A stretch of 6,311 nucleotides of DNA from Sphingobium sp. (GCA_020051025.1 JAGVJS010000300.1:1-6311); one strand, 5' to 3'. Positions 1 through 6,179 are shown, counted from the stretch's first letter. Notes: a model not told the origin generated them from the letters alone. Made by a program: numbers and translations.

Positions 1-108
1 CACGACATGCGCGCCGGCAGCGGCCAGCGCCTCCGCCGTGGCGGCGCCGATGCCGCGGCTTGCGCCGGTGACGAGAGCCAGTTTGCCGGAAAGCGGAAGG
101 TCGGACAT
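1..108 (-). CDS. SDR family NAD(P)-dependent oxidoreductase, N-terminal fragment
   Basis: This is the first 36 codons of a gene that runs off the left edge of the window. The translation begins MSDLPLSGKLALVTGASRGI and contains TGASRGIG at residues 14-21, the TGxxxGxG dinucleotide-binding signature of classical short-chain dehydrogenases/reductases. It follows a beta strand (LALVTG) and precedes helix alphaB (ATAEALAAAGAHVV), the standard start of a Rossmann fold. The start is supported by AGGAG (complement of 113-117), four bases before the ATG. The gene lies downstream of purF on the same strand, 88 bp after its stop, with a hairpin between them, so it may be only partly co-transcribed. The catalytic Ser/Tyr/Lys and substrate region are outside the window, so neither substrate nor exact subfamily can be named. 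The family call is firm; a role linked to purines is not implied. Confidence 0.9.
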   Translation of the reverse strand, partial: MSDLPLSGKLALVTGASRGIGAATAEALAAAGAHVV

Positions 109-112
109 GATG

Positions 113-117
113 CTCCT
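113..117 (-). promoter_or_regulatory. Ribosome binding site of the SDR gene
   Basis: On the minus strand AGGAG lies four bases upstream of the ATG at 108. It is a good Shine-Dalgarno match and fixes the start of the SDR gene, which would otherwise rest on only 36 codons. Confidence 0.7.
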
Positions 118-161
118 GTCATTCCAGGCGGCGCCGGAATCGCGATATGGAGGGAAAGGCG

Positions 162-189
162 CGGGCGGCCCTAAAGAAAGGGCCGCCCG
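162..189 (-). terminator. Hairpin after purF, probable intrinsic terminator or attenuator
   Basis: A perfect 10-bp GC-rich inverted repeat (CGGGCGGCCC at 162-171, GGGCCGCCCG at 180-189) encloses an 8-base A/T-rich loop; one further T-A pair can close the loop. It starts only 7 bases after the purF stop. On the minus strand the stem is followed by CGCCTTTCCCTCC, a weak and interrupted T tract. It may therefore terminate incompletely, attenuate read-through into the SDR gene, or protect the purF mRNA 3' end. The stem is seen directly; terminator function is inferred from position. Confidence 0.6.
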
Positions 190-196
190 GAAGCGG

Positions 197-1675
197 TCAG
201 ACGACGCGCTCTGCCAGCAATTCCAGCTGGTTGGTGACCACGGCATCATCCTGATCGGTGAGCTTGGTCGGGTAGTCGCCGGTGAAGCAGGCGTCGCAAT
301 ATTGCGGACGGATGTCGGCGCGCTTGGCTTCGCCCAGCGCCTTGTACAGACCGTCGATCGAGATGAAGGACAGGCTGTCGGCGTGGATGAAGTCCTGCAT
401 GCCGCCCACGTCCAGCTTGTGCGCCAGCAGTTTGGTGCGTTCAGGCGTGTCGACGCCGTAGAAACAGCTATGCTTGGTGGGGGGTGATGCGATGCGCATA
501 TGCACTTCGGCCGCGCCGGCTTCGCGCATCATCTGGACGATCTTGAGCGACGTCGTGCCGCGCACGATCGAATCGTCGATCAGCACGATCCGCTTGCCCT
601 CGATCAGCGCGCGGTTGGCGTTATGCTTCAGCTTGACGCCAAGGTGACGGACCTTGTCACCCGGCTGGATGAAGGTGCGGCCGATATAGTGCGAGCGGAT
701 GATGCCCAGTTCGAACGGGATGCCCGACTGCTGGGCATAGCCGATCGCCGCCGGCACGCCGCTGTCCGGCACCGGGATGACATAGTCGGCATCGACCGGA
801 TTTTCGATCGCCAGCTGCGCGCCGATCGCCTTGCGCACCGAATAGACGCTGGAATTGTCGATGATCGAATCGGGGCGGCTGAAATAGACATGTTCGAAGA
901 TGCACGGACGGGCATGCGTCTCGCCGAAGGGGCGGTGCGAGCGGATATTGCCGTCATTGGTGACGATCACCAGTTCGCCCGGATCGATGGTACGGACATA
1001 GTCGGCACCGACCACGTCCAGCGCCACGGTTTCCGACGCGAAGATGGTCGAATCGCCGAGCTTGCCCATCACCAGCGGGCGGATGCCCAGCGGATCGCGG
1101 CAGGCGATCATGCCCTCCGGCGTCATGACGATCAGGGAGTAGGCGCCTTCGATCTGCTTCAAGGCGTCGATGAACTTGTCGAGCAGCGTCCGATAACTGG
1201 AGGTCGCCACCAGATGGATGATGACTTCGGTGTCGGACGTCGACTGGAAAATGGAGCCGCGGCGAATCAGTTCGCGTCGCACCTTCATCGCGTTGGAGAT
1301 ATTGCCATTATGGGCAACGGCGAACCCGCCGGAGTTCAGTTCCGCATAAAGCGGCTGGACATTGCGCAGCGAGGTTTCGCCGGTGGTGGAATAGCGCACA
1401 TGGCCGCAGGCGGTGTCGCCCGGCAGGCCACGAATCACTTCGTCCCGGTCGAAATTGCCCGCCACATGGCCCATCGCCCGGTGGGTATGGAAATCATGCC
1501 CATCCCAGCTGGTGATGCCTGCGGCTTCCTGTCCGCGATGTTGCAGAGCGTGGAGACCTAGCGCAACCATGGCAGACGCCGTTTCCGCACCGGAAACGCC
1601 GAAAATGCCACATTCCTCGCGCAACTTGTCGTCGTCGAAGGGATTAGTCGTAAACATGGGTGTGAGCGGTTCCAT
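197..1675 (-). CDS. purF: Amidophosphoribosyltransferase (glutamine PRPP amidotransferase)
   Basis: PurF catalyses the first committed step of de novo purine synthesis: PRPP plus glutamine gives 5-phosphoribosylamine, glutamate and pyrophosphate, in the cytoplasm. The product is 492 residues. The glutaminase domain begins at Cys22 (EECGIFGV), the nucleophile that becomes residue 1 after propeptide removal, and includes HRGQEAAG (46-53), GHVRYSTTG (91-99) and AHNGNISN (121-128). The phosphoribosyltransferase domain has the PRPP loop VLIDDSIVRGTTS (364-376). Cys258, Cys404, Cys460 and Cys463 (YCDAC) correspond to the four 4Fe-4S ligands of the Bacillus subtilis enzyme, so this is the iron-sulphur, propeptide-processed type rather than the Escherichia coli type. 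The start at MEPLTPMF is chosen because AGGA lies six bases upstream; an internal ATG at 1657 (MFTTNPF, 486 residues) has no such site but remains possible. The frame stays open upstream to 2419 across ccmC, but that extension resembles no PurF. The gene is divergent from the ccm operon. Confidence 0.97.
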   Translation of the reverse strand: MEPLTPMFTTNPFDDDKLREECGIFGVSGAETASAMVALGLHALQHRGQEAAGITSWDGHDFHTHRAMGHVAGNFDRDEVIRGLPGDTACGHVRYSTTGETSLRNVQPLYAELNSGGFAVAHNGNISNAMKVRRELIRRGSIFQSTSDTEVIIHLVATSSYRTLLDKFIDALKQIEGAYSLIVMTPEGMIACRDPLGIRPLVMGKLGDSTIFASETVALDVVGADYVRTIDPGELVIVTNDGNIRSHRPFGETHARPCIFEHVYFSRPDSIIDNSSVYSVRKAIGAQLAIENPVDADYVIPVPDSGVPAAIGYAQQSGIPFELGIIRSHYIGRTFIQPGDKVRHLGVKLKHNANRALIEGKRIVLIDDSIVRGTTSLKIVQMMREAGAAEVHMRIASPPTKHSCFYGVDTPERTKLLAHKLDVGGMQDFIHADSLSFISIDGLYKALGEAKRADIRPQYCDACFTGDYPTKLTDQDDAVVTNQLELLAERVV

Positions 1676-1681
1676 AGCCGT

Positions 1682-1685
1682 TCCT
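1682..1685 (-). promoter_or_regulatory. Ribosome binding site deciding the purF start
   Basis: On the minus strand AGGA (within TCAGGAAC) lies six bases before the ATG at 1675. The alternative ATG at 1657 is preceded by GAACCGCTCACACCC, which has no purine-rich site, so this element favours the longer 492-residue product. Confidence 0.55.
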
Positions 1686-1725
1686 GACAACCCATGGTGC
1701 GACCCAGGGGTGCCTCTTGTGCGCG

Positions 1726-1754
1726 CATATAGTCGCTCCTGCGCCGTTTGTCGC
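1726..1754 (-). promoter_or_regulatory. Candidate sigma70-like promoter of purF
   Basis: On the minus strand GCGACA (1754-1749) and TATATG (1731-1726) are separated by 17 bases. Each matches four of six consensus bases (TTGACA and TATAAT). The implied start near 1719 would give a 5' leader of about 45 nt before the purF ATG. It is the best candidate I can see, but short motifs of this quality arise by chance. Confidence 0.3.
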
Positions 1755-1870
1755 CCCACTGTAACAAAAAAGCCTGGCGGGGCGTGGCAACGCTGCGTTT
1801 CGATGGGTTGGCTATCGGCAAAATGCCCTACTGGCGCTGTCTCGCCGGTCCGGTTACAGACGCAATCCTG

Positions 1871-2596
1871 ATGCATCGTTTCGCCAATCCTGCCCGCTTC
1901 CTGAAGATCGCGCGTCCGTTGACGACCTGGCTGTTCTGGCCGGGCCTGCTGCTGTTGCTGATCGGGGCCGGCTGCGGCCTGTTCGTGACGCCGGCCGATT
2001 ATCTTCAGGGGCAGACGGTGCGCATACTCTATATTCATGTGCCCGCTGCCTGGCTGGGCATGGGCGGGTGGAGCGGCATCGCCATCGCCGCGCTGATGCA
2101 ACTGGTCTGGCGCCATCCGCTGGCCGCCGTCGCCGGCCGGGCCATTGCTGCGCCGGGGGCGTTGTTCACCGCGATCTGCCTGATGACCGGATCTATCTGG
2201 GGCCGGCCGACCTGGGGCACCTGGTGGGAATGGGACGGGCGCATGACGTCGATGCTGGTCCTTTTCTTCCTTTATCTCGGCTATATCGCGCTCGCCAATG
2301 CCAGCGCGCGGCAGGGGCAGCAGGGCGGGGTGAGTAGCGTCACCGCCATTTTCGGGCTGGTCGGCGCGGTCAACATCCCGATCATCAACCGGTCGGTCGT
2401 GTGGTGGAACAGCCTGCACCAGGGACCATCGATCACGCTGCGCGGGTCGAGCATCGACGGATCGCTGCTCTGGCCTTTAGGCCTTACATTATTGGGTTTC
2501 AGCCTGCTGTTCGGCGCCATCGTGCTGATGCGGATGCGGGCGATATTGGCAGAAAATAAGGTCGAGGCGCGGATGCAGCGCCTGGCAAGAGGATAG
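1871..2596 (+). CDS. ccmC: Haem exporter / haem-handling protein CcmC
   Basis: CcmC is an inner-membrane protein that holds haem at its periplasmic face and transfers it to CcmE during System I cytochrome c maturation. The product is 241 residues, normal for the family, with about six hydrophobic segments. The tryptophan-rich WWD signature is at 110-127 (WGRPTWGTWWEWDGRMTS). Two conserved haem-ligating histidines are His56 (YIHVPAAW) and His183 (NSLHQGPS), matching His60 and His184 of the E. coli protein. The start MHRFANPARFLKIARP is chosen by family-like sequence; no good Shine-Dalgarno site precedes it, and an in-frame ATG at 1748 would add 41 residues unlike CcmC. It is the first gene of the operon here. 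In the canonical operon ccmA and ccmB would lie just upstream, but purF lies there instead. Its stop is one base before the ccmD start, with the ccmD ribosome site inside its last codons. Confidence 0.96.
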   Translation: MHRFANPARFLKIARPLTTWLFWPGLLLLLIGAGCGLFVTPADYLQGQTVRILYIHVPAAWLGMGGWSGIAIAALMQLVWRHPLAAVAGRAIAAPGALFTAICLMTGSIWGRPTWGTWWEWDGRMTSMLVLFFLYLGYIALANASARQGQQGGVSSVTAIFGLVGAVNIPIINRSVVWWNSLHQGPSITLRGSSIDGSLLWPLGLTLLGFSLLFGAIVLMRMRAILAENKVEARMQRLARG

Positions 2597-2597
2597 G

Positions 2598-2732
2598 ATG
2601 ATGAATCAATGGGCTTTCGTGATTGCCGCCTATGCGGTGACACTGGCCGGCACCGCGATCGTCAGCCTGACAAGCTGGCGCGCCATGCGCAGTGCGGAGC
2701 GCCGGGCAGATCAACTGTCGGATCGCGGGTGA
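2598..2732 (+). CDS. ccmD: Haem exporter protein CcmD
   Basis: CcmD is a very small inner-membrane protein that associates with CcmC and CcmE and is needed to release haem-loaded CcmE from the CcmABC complex. The product is 44 residues (MMNQWAFVIAAYAVTLAGTA then IVSLTSWRAMRSAERRADQL and SDRG). One membrane helix spans about residues 6-25, preceded by the typical NQWAFVIAAYAVT start and followed by a basic, helical, cytoplasmic tail, which is the expected CcmD layout. AAGAGGA (2587-2593) precedes it; either ATG at 2598 or the adjacent one at 2601 could be used, and 2601 has the better spacing (7 rather than 4 bases). The sequence family is poorly conserved, so the call depends on size, topology and its place between ccmC and ccmE. 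Genes of this size are often missed by automatic annotation. Confidence 0.92.
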   Translation: MMNQWAFVIAAYAVTLAGTAIVSLTSWRAMRSAERRADQLSDRG

Positions 2733-2742
2733 AAGCCGGGTC

Positions 2743-3189
2743 ATGAAAGCCAAGCATCAACGCCTGATTCTGGCGCTGGCGGCGCTGGTGGCGCTGGTCG
2801 GCGCCGGCCTGCTCGCGGCATCAGCCTTGAAGGACGAGGCGGCCTATTTCTATGCCCCGAACGACGTGAAGACCAAGGGCGTGGAACCGGGCAAGGCGAT
2901 CCGGCTGGGCGGCATGGTGGTCAAGGATAGTCTGAAGCGGGCGGCGGATGGCGTGACCATTCATTTCGACGTGACCGATGGCAAGGCGACCGTGCCCGCC
3001 ACCTTCAGCGGCATCGCGCCTGACCTGTTCAAGGAAGGCAGCGGCGTCGTGGCGGAGGGGGCTTTCGACGCGAAAGGCACCTTCATTGCCACCAATCTGC
3101 TGGCCAAGCATGATGAGCGCTATATGCCCCGCGAACTGGAGGGCATGAATTATAATGAGACCACGCACGAGATGAAGGCGGAGAAGTGA
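2743..3189 (+). CDS. ccmE: Cytochrome c maturation haem chaperone CcmE
   Basis: CcmE is a membrane-anchored periplasmic chaperone that binds haem covalently and delivers it to CcmF. The product is 148 residues. A short basic N-terminus (MKAKHQR) leads into one membrane anchor (about 8-29), followed by the OB-fold domain. The haem-binding motif is KHDERYMP, with His123 as the covalent attachment residue and Tyr127 as the axial ligand, equivalent to His130 and Tyr134 of E. coli. This is the histidine type (HxxxY), not the cysteine-type CcmE of some archaea and deltaproteobacteria. The flexible C-terminal tail after residue 130 is of normal length. The start is set by the MKAKHQR anchor, ten bases after the ccmD stop; upstream in-frame codons (from 2692) overlap ccmD and do not look like CcmE. 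The ribosome site is weak, so translation may depend partly on coupling to ccmD. A 130-base repeat-containing gap follows. Confidence 0.97.
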   Translation: MKAKHQRLILALAALVALVGAGLLAASALKDEAAYFYAPNDVKTKGVEPGKAIRLGGMVVKDSLKRAADGVTIHFDVTDGKATVPATFSGIAPDLFKEGSGVVAEGAFDAKGTFIATNLLAKHDERYMPRELEGMNYNETTHEMKAEK

Positions 3190-3209
3190 CGATGGGTTTT
3201 TCTCCGCAC

Positions 3210-3238
3210 CGCCATCCCGGGGAAGGCAGGGATCTTCC
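3210..3238 (+). repeat. Palindromic repeat unit A in the ccmE-ccmF gap
   Basis: This 29-base unit contains an imperfect hairpin: 3214-3218 (ATCCC) pairs with 3229-3233 (GGGAT), with an inner G-C pair after one mismatch. It aligns to the reverse complement of unit B (3266-3294) at 19 of 29 positions. One difference is compensatory: a C-G pair here is G-C in unit B. The general form (CATCCC, short spacer, GGGATC) resembles short dispersed intergenic palindromes common in alphaproteobacterial genomes; this resemblance is from memory. Confidence 0.6.
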
Positions 3239-3248
3239 TGTCTGCCTT
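3223..3248 (+). repeat. Inverted repeat overlapping unit A
   Basis: AAGGCAG (3223-3229) and CTGCCTT (3242-3248) form a perfect 7-bp stem with a 12-base loop. It overlaps the 3' arm of unit A, so the two foldings exclude each other. It may be part of the same composite repeat or a chance match; there is no T tract, so it is not a good terminator. Confidence 0.45.
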
Positions 3249-3265
3249 GCTCCATGCCCGAAGAA

Positions 3266-3294
3266 GAGAGATGCCAGTCTGCGCTGGCATGACG
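3266..3294 (-). repeat. Palindromic repeat unit B, inverted relative to unit A
   Basis: ATGCCAG (3271-3277) and CTGGCAT (3284-3290) form a perfect 7-bp hairpin with a 6-base loop. Read on the minus strand, the 29-base unit aligns with unit A at 19 of 29 positions and in the opposite orientation, so the pair could also form one long imperfect hairpin. The flanks (GAGAG before, GACG after) are typical of dispersed palindromes I recall from this class of bacteria. It ends 25 bases before the ccmF start. Confidence 0.65.
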
Positions 3295-3304
3295 TCTGTA
3301 TATC

Positions 3305-3310
3305 AGAGGT
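3305..3310 (+). promoter_or_regulatory. Ribosome binding site of ccmF
   Basis: AGAGGT lies nine bases before the ccmF ATG and after the repeat elements. It lets ccmF be translated independently, as is needed because the 130-base gap prevents coupling to ccmE. Confidence 0.5.
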
Positions 3311-3319
3311 AACGGGCGC

Positions 3320-5248
3320 ATGATCGCCGAAGCCGGTCTGGCCGCGCTGTGGTTCGCGGCGGCGCTCGCCCTGTTGCAACTGGTGCTGGCCTTTGCCGGC
3401 CTGAAGGGAGGCAAGCCCGAACTGCTGGGTGCCGTGCGCCCCGCCGCTGTGGCGCAGGGTATGCTGACAGCGATCGCCTTCGTCGCGCTCATCACCTTGT
3501 TCATGCGGTCCGACATGTCGGTGCTGCTGGTCGCGACCAACAGCCATTCGATGAAGCCCTGGCTCTACAAATTCGCCGGGACATGGGGCAATCATGAAGG
3601 CTCCATGTTGTTGTGGGTCACGGTCATGGGCGTAGCCGGCGCCGCCGTGGCGTTGTTCGAGCGCGCCCTGAAGCGAGACGCACACATGGCGACGCTGGGC
3701 GGGCAGGCTGCCATTTCGCTGGGCTTTTACGCCTTCCTGCTCTTTTCTTCCAATCCCTTCGCGCGCATTGCAGAGCCACCGGCCGACGGGCAGGGGCTGA
3801 ACCCGCTGCTGCAAGACCCCGGCCTGGCTTTCCATCCGCCGACGCTGTATCTGGGCTATGTCGGCCTGTCGGTCGCTTTCTCCTTCGCCATCGGCGCGCT
3901 GCTGACGCGGCAGGTGGATGCCGCCTTCGCCCGCGCGATGCGGCCATGGGTGCTGGCGGCCTGGGTGCTGCTGACGCTCGGCATCACGGCGGGCAGCTAC
4001 TGGGCCTATTATGAACTGGGCTGGGGCGGCTGGTGGTTCTGGGATCCGGTCGAGAATGCGTCGCTGATGCCATGGCTGGCGGCGACGGCTTTGCTGCATA
4101 GCGTCACCGTGCTCGCCACCCGCGATGCGCTGCGCGCCTGGACGGTGATGCTGGCGGTGGTCGCCTTCTCCATGTCGATGGTCGGCACCTTCCTCGTCCG
4201 GTCGGGTATCCTGACGAGCGTTCATGCCTTTGCCGTCGATCCTGAGCGCGGCAGCTTCATTCTGGCGCTGCTTGCGATTTATATCGGTGGGGCGCTGGCG
4301 CTGTTCGGCTGGCGGATCGGATCGGTGCGTGAGGGCGCGCCGTTTGAACTGGTCAGCCGCGAAACCATGCTGGTGGTCAACAACCTGTTGCTGACGGTCA
4401 TATTGGGACTGGTGCTGATCGGCACCCTCTATCCGCTGATGACCGAGGCGTTCGGGCATAAGGTGTCGGTGGGCGCGCCCTATTTCGACCGGATCGCCGG
4501 GCCGATCGCGCTGGCGCTGATGGTGGTGATGGTGGCGGGACCGGTTACGCGCTGGCGCCGGGATCAGGGGCAGGCCGTTGGCAAGCGGTTGCTGGTGCCA
4601 TTGGGTATAGCCGTGGTCGTGTCGGCCGCTCTGGCCATTGCGGCCTGGGGCCGGATCGGCATCCTGCCTTTCCTGGGCCTCGTCATCGCGCTGGCGGTGG
4701 GGGTCGGCAGTCTGGCGCCGCTGTGGAAACGCAAGCTGCTGCGCACGCCGCTGTTCACTTATGGCATGGTCGTCGCCCATCTGGGCTGCGCCGTCAGCCT
4801 GGCCGGGATGGCCTGCGACTCGGCCTTCACGGTCGAAAAGCTGGTGGCGGCGCGGCCCGGTGACGTCATCCAGACCGCTGGCTGGTCGATCCGCTTCCGC
4901 CAGATCGCGCCGATCGCCGGCGATAACTGGACCGCGTTGCAGGCGGATATGGATGCTAGTCGGGGTGGTTCTTCGGTGCTGATCCGGCCGCAGTCGCGCT
5001 TCTTCGCGTCGCCGCCTACCACGACGAGCGAGGCGGCGCTGCTGACCCGCTGGGACGGGCAGCTTTATGTCGTGCTGGGTGAAGAGGTCGAGGGTGGCCG
5101 CTGGCAGTTGCGCATCTGGTGGAAGCCGTTTGTGACGCTGATCTGGCTGGGCGGCATCATGATCGCACTGGGCGGCGCGCTGGCGCTGATTGGCCGGGAG
5201 CGGCGCGGCTGGCTGCTGAAATGGCGGGCAAGGAGTGCGGAGGCATGA
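3320..5248 (+). CDS. ccmF: Cytochrome c haem lyase subunit CcmF
   Basis: CcmF is the large polytopic inner-membrane subunit of the CcmFHI ligation complex; it takes haem from CcmE and attaches it to the CXXCH motif of apocytochrome c. The product is 642 residues, close to the 647 of E. coli, with many hydrophobic segments across its length. The WWD domain is at 235-252 (WGGWWFWDPVENASLMPW). The four conserved histidines are His172 (FHPPTLY), His260 (LLHSVTV), His302 (VHAFAVDP) and His487 (VAHLG), corresponding to His173, 261, 303 and 491 of E. coli; these ligate the two haems. A periplasmic soluble segment spans about 500-600, before the last helix (603-624) and a basic tail. The gene is intact. 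It starts 130 bases after ccmE, the only sizeable gap in the operon, and its stop overlaps the ccmG start as ATGA. Long open frames on the opposite strand are compositional shadows. Confidence 0.98.
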   Translation: MIAEAGLAALWFAAALALLQLVLAFAGLKGGKPELLGAVRPAAVAQGMLTAIAFVALITLFMRSDMSVLLVATNSHSMKPWLYKFAGTWGNHEGSMLLWVTVMGVAGAAVALFERALKRDAHMATLGGQAAISLGFYAFLLFSSNPFARIAEPPADGQGLNPLLQDPGLAFHPPTLYLGYVGLSVAFSFAIGALLTRQVDAAFARAMRPWVLAAWVLLTLGITAGSYWAYYELGWGGWWFWDPVENASLMPWLAATALLHSVTVLATRDALRAWTVMLAVVAFSMSMVGTFLVRSGILTSVHAFAVDPERGSFILALLAIYIGGALALFGWRIGSVREGAPFELVSRETMLVVNNLLLTVILGLVLIGTLYPLMTEAFGHKVSVGAPYFDRIAGPIALALMVVMVAGPVTRWRRDQGQAVGKRLLVPLGIAVVVSAALAIAAWGRIGILPFLGLVIALAVGVGSLAPLWKRKLLRTPLFTYGMVVAHLGCAVSLAGMACDSAFTVEKLVAARPGDVIQTAGWSIRFRQIAPIAGDNWTALQADMDASRGGSSVLIRPQSRFFASPPTTTSEAALLTRWDGQLYVVLGEEVEGGRWQLRIWWKPFVTLIWLGGIMIALGGALALIGRERRGWLLKWRARSAEA

Positions 5249-5772
5249 GGAAGCTGCTGATCTGGCTGCCGCTGATCCTGTTCCTGGCCTTTGTCGGCCT
5301 GTTCGCCAGCGGCCTGTTCAAGCCGGATGATCGGGTCATCCATTCGCGGCTGGTCGGGCAACCGCTTCCAGCCTTCACTTTGCCGGCCGCAGCCAGCGAC
5401 CGGCCAGCACTGGCCAGTGTGCACATGGCGACCGGCAAGCCGCGCCTGCTGAATATCTTTGCAAGCTGGTGCGTACCTTGCGCGGCTGAAGCGCCGCAGT
5501 TGATGGCGCTGAAGGAAGCCGGAGTCGAGATCGACGCCATCGCCATTCGCGATGCCCGGCCGGATGTGGATGGTTTCCTCCAACGCTATGGCAACCCCTA
5601 TACGCGGATCGGTCTGGACGCCCGTAGCGCGGTGCAGATGGCGCTGGGGTCTTCGGGCGTGCCGGAAACATTCGTGATCGATGGCAAGGGGCGCATAGCC
5701 TATCAGCATATCGGCGATATTCGTGCCGACGATGTGTCGATGATCCTCGACCGGCTGAAGGACGCACAATGA
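5245..5772 (+). CDS. ccmG: Periplasmic thiol:disulfide oxidoreductase CcmG (DsbE)
   Basis: CcmG is a membrane-tethered periplasmic thioredoxin-like protein that reduces the haem-binding cysteines of apocytochrome c, directly or through CcmH, using electrons from CcdA or DsbD. The product is 175 residues. An N-terminal signal anchor (about 4-24) is followed by the thioredoxin fold. The active site is WCVPC with Cys76 and Cys79, and the cis-proline loop is GVPETF with Pro140, followed by VIDGKGRIAYQHIG, typical of DsbE/ResA-like proteins. The start is placed at 5245 because MRKLLIWLPL begins the anchor and AAGGAG lies at 5230-5235, nine bases upstream; codons open further upstream lie inside ccmF. 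The start overlaps the ccmF stop as ATGA and its own stop overlaps the ccmH start in the same way, so translation is probably coupled. Confidence 0.97.
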   Translation: MRKLLIWLPLILFLAFVGLFASGLFKPDDRVIHSRLVGQPLPAFTLPAAASDRPALASVHMATGKPRLLNIFASWCVPCAAEAPQLMALKEAGVEIDAIAIRDARPDVDGFLQRYGNPYTRIGLDARSAVQMALGSSGVPETFVIDGKGRIAYQHIGDIRADDVSMILDRLKDAQ

Positions 5773-6179
5773 AGCTGATCCTTGCCTTTTTGTGCACGCT
5801 GCTCACTGTACCCGCCTTCGCGCAGACCGCGCTGCCGCCCGCGCCATGGGCTGACCGGCAGATCCCCGATCCGGCGCAGGAGCGAAAGGCAAAGGCGCTG
5901 ATGGAGACGATCCGTTGCCTGACCTGCCAGAGCCAGTCGATCGCCGATTCGGGTGCAAGCATGGCCGGCGATATGCGGTCGCAGATCCGCGAGCGCATCA
6001 TGGCCGGGGAGCAGCCGGAGGCGATCCGCAGTTGGCTGATCGCCCGCTATGGCGACTGGGTCAGCTATGAGCCGACCGCCGCACCGATCCTCTGGCCTCT
6101 TTGGGCAGCACCGATCCTGCTGTTGGGGTTGGGGCTGCTGCTGCTGCGGGGACGGATCAAGCGGAGGGCGCGTTCATGA
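5769..6179 (+). CDS. ccmH: Cytochrome c-type biogenesis protein CcmH (CcmL type)
   Basis: CcmH is a periplasmic, membrane-anchored thiol protein of the haem ligation complex; it binds or reduces the apocytochrome CXXCH cysteines with CcmG. The product is 136 residues. A signal peptide covers about 1-19, with likely cleavage after AFA. The redox motif is RCLTCQSQSIADS with Cys50 and Cys53, the LRCxxCQ signature of the family, inside the three-helix domain. One membrane helix (about 107-126) and a basic cytoplasmic tail (RGRIKRRARS) end the protein. It is the short form: the TPR part fused to E. coli CcmH is encoded by the next gene (ccmI-like). GAAGGA (5757-5762) lies six bases before the ATG, which overlaps the ccmG stop. 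Confidence 0.97.
   Translation: MKLILAFLCTLLTVPAFAQTALPPAPWADRQIPDPAQERKAKALMETIRCLTCQSQSIADSGASMAGDMRSQIRERIMAGEQPEAIRSWLIARYGDWVSYEPTAAPILWPLWAAPILLLGLGLLLLRGRIKRRARS

Larger units (their letters stand above)
1676..1870. other. Divergent intergenic region between purF and ccmC
   Basis: These 195 bases separate two divergently transcribed units and must hold their 5' ends. The purF side offers a Shine-Dalgarno site and a weak sigma70-like promoter (annotated separately). On the ccmC side I see no convincing -35/-10 pair. The section around 1750-1815 contains an A-run (1765-1770) and a tiny GGCA-AAA-TGCC hairpin (1818-1828), neither strong enough to assign a role. No riboswitch, tRNA or recognised operator is visible. 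A frame from 1748 is in phase with ccmC but its translation is unlike CcmC, so I treat it as non-coding. Confidence 0.7.

Noticed and set aside
500..1561. A 353-codon open frame on the plus strand opposite purF
   Set aside because: It is D/R/A/H-rich with no family resemblance and mirrors purF codons; PurF on the other strand has all its catalytic and iron-sulphur residues.
1748..1770. TTGT...ACAA dyad in the purF-ccmC intergenic region as an FNR-type operator
   Set aside because: It lacks the TTGAT-N4-ATCAA form and spacing, and the half-sites are only four bases long, so chance is sufficient.
197..2419. A 740-codon open frame on the minus strand that extends PurF upstream across the intergenic region and ccmC
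   Set aside because: The extra 248 residues are low-complexity and rich in R, H, Q, P and G, the usual antisense shadow of a high-GC membrane-protein gene. PurF begins shortly before its catalytic Cys, with a good ribosome site at 1682-1685.
3298..3304. TGTATATC before ccmF as a -10 box of an internal promoter
   Set aside because: No -35-like sequence lies 16-18 bases upstream, so it is more likely part of the gap between the repeat and the ribosome site.
3083..4780. A 565-codon open frame antisense to ccmE and ccmF
   Set aside because: Its translation is H/Q/R/G-rich with no recognisable domain, and it lies opposite clearly coding ccmF. Few stops are expected antisense in DNA of this composition.
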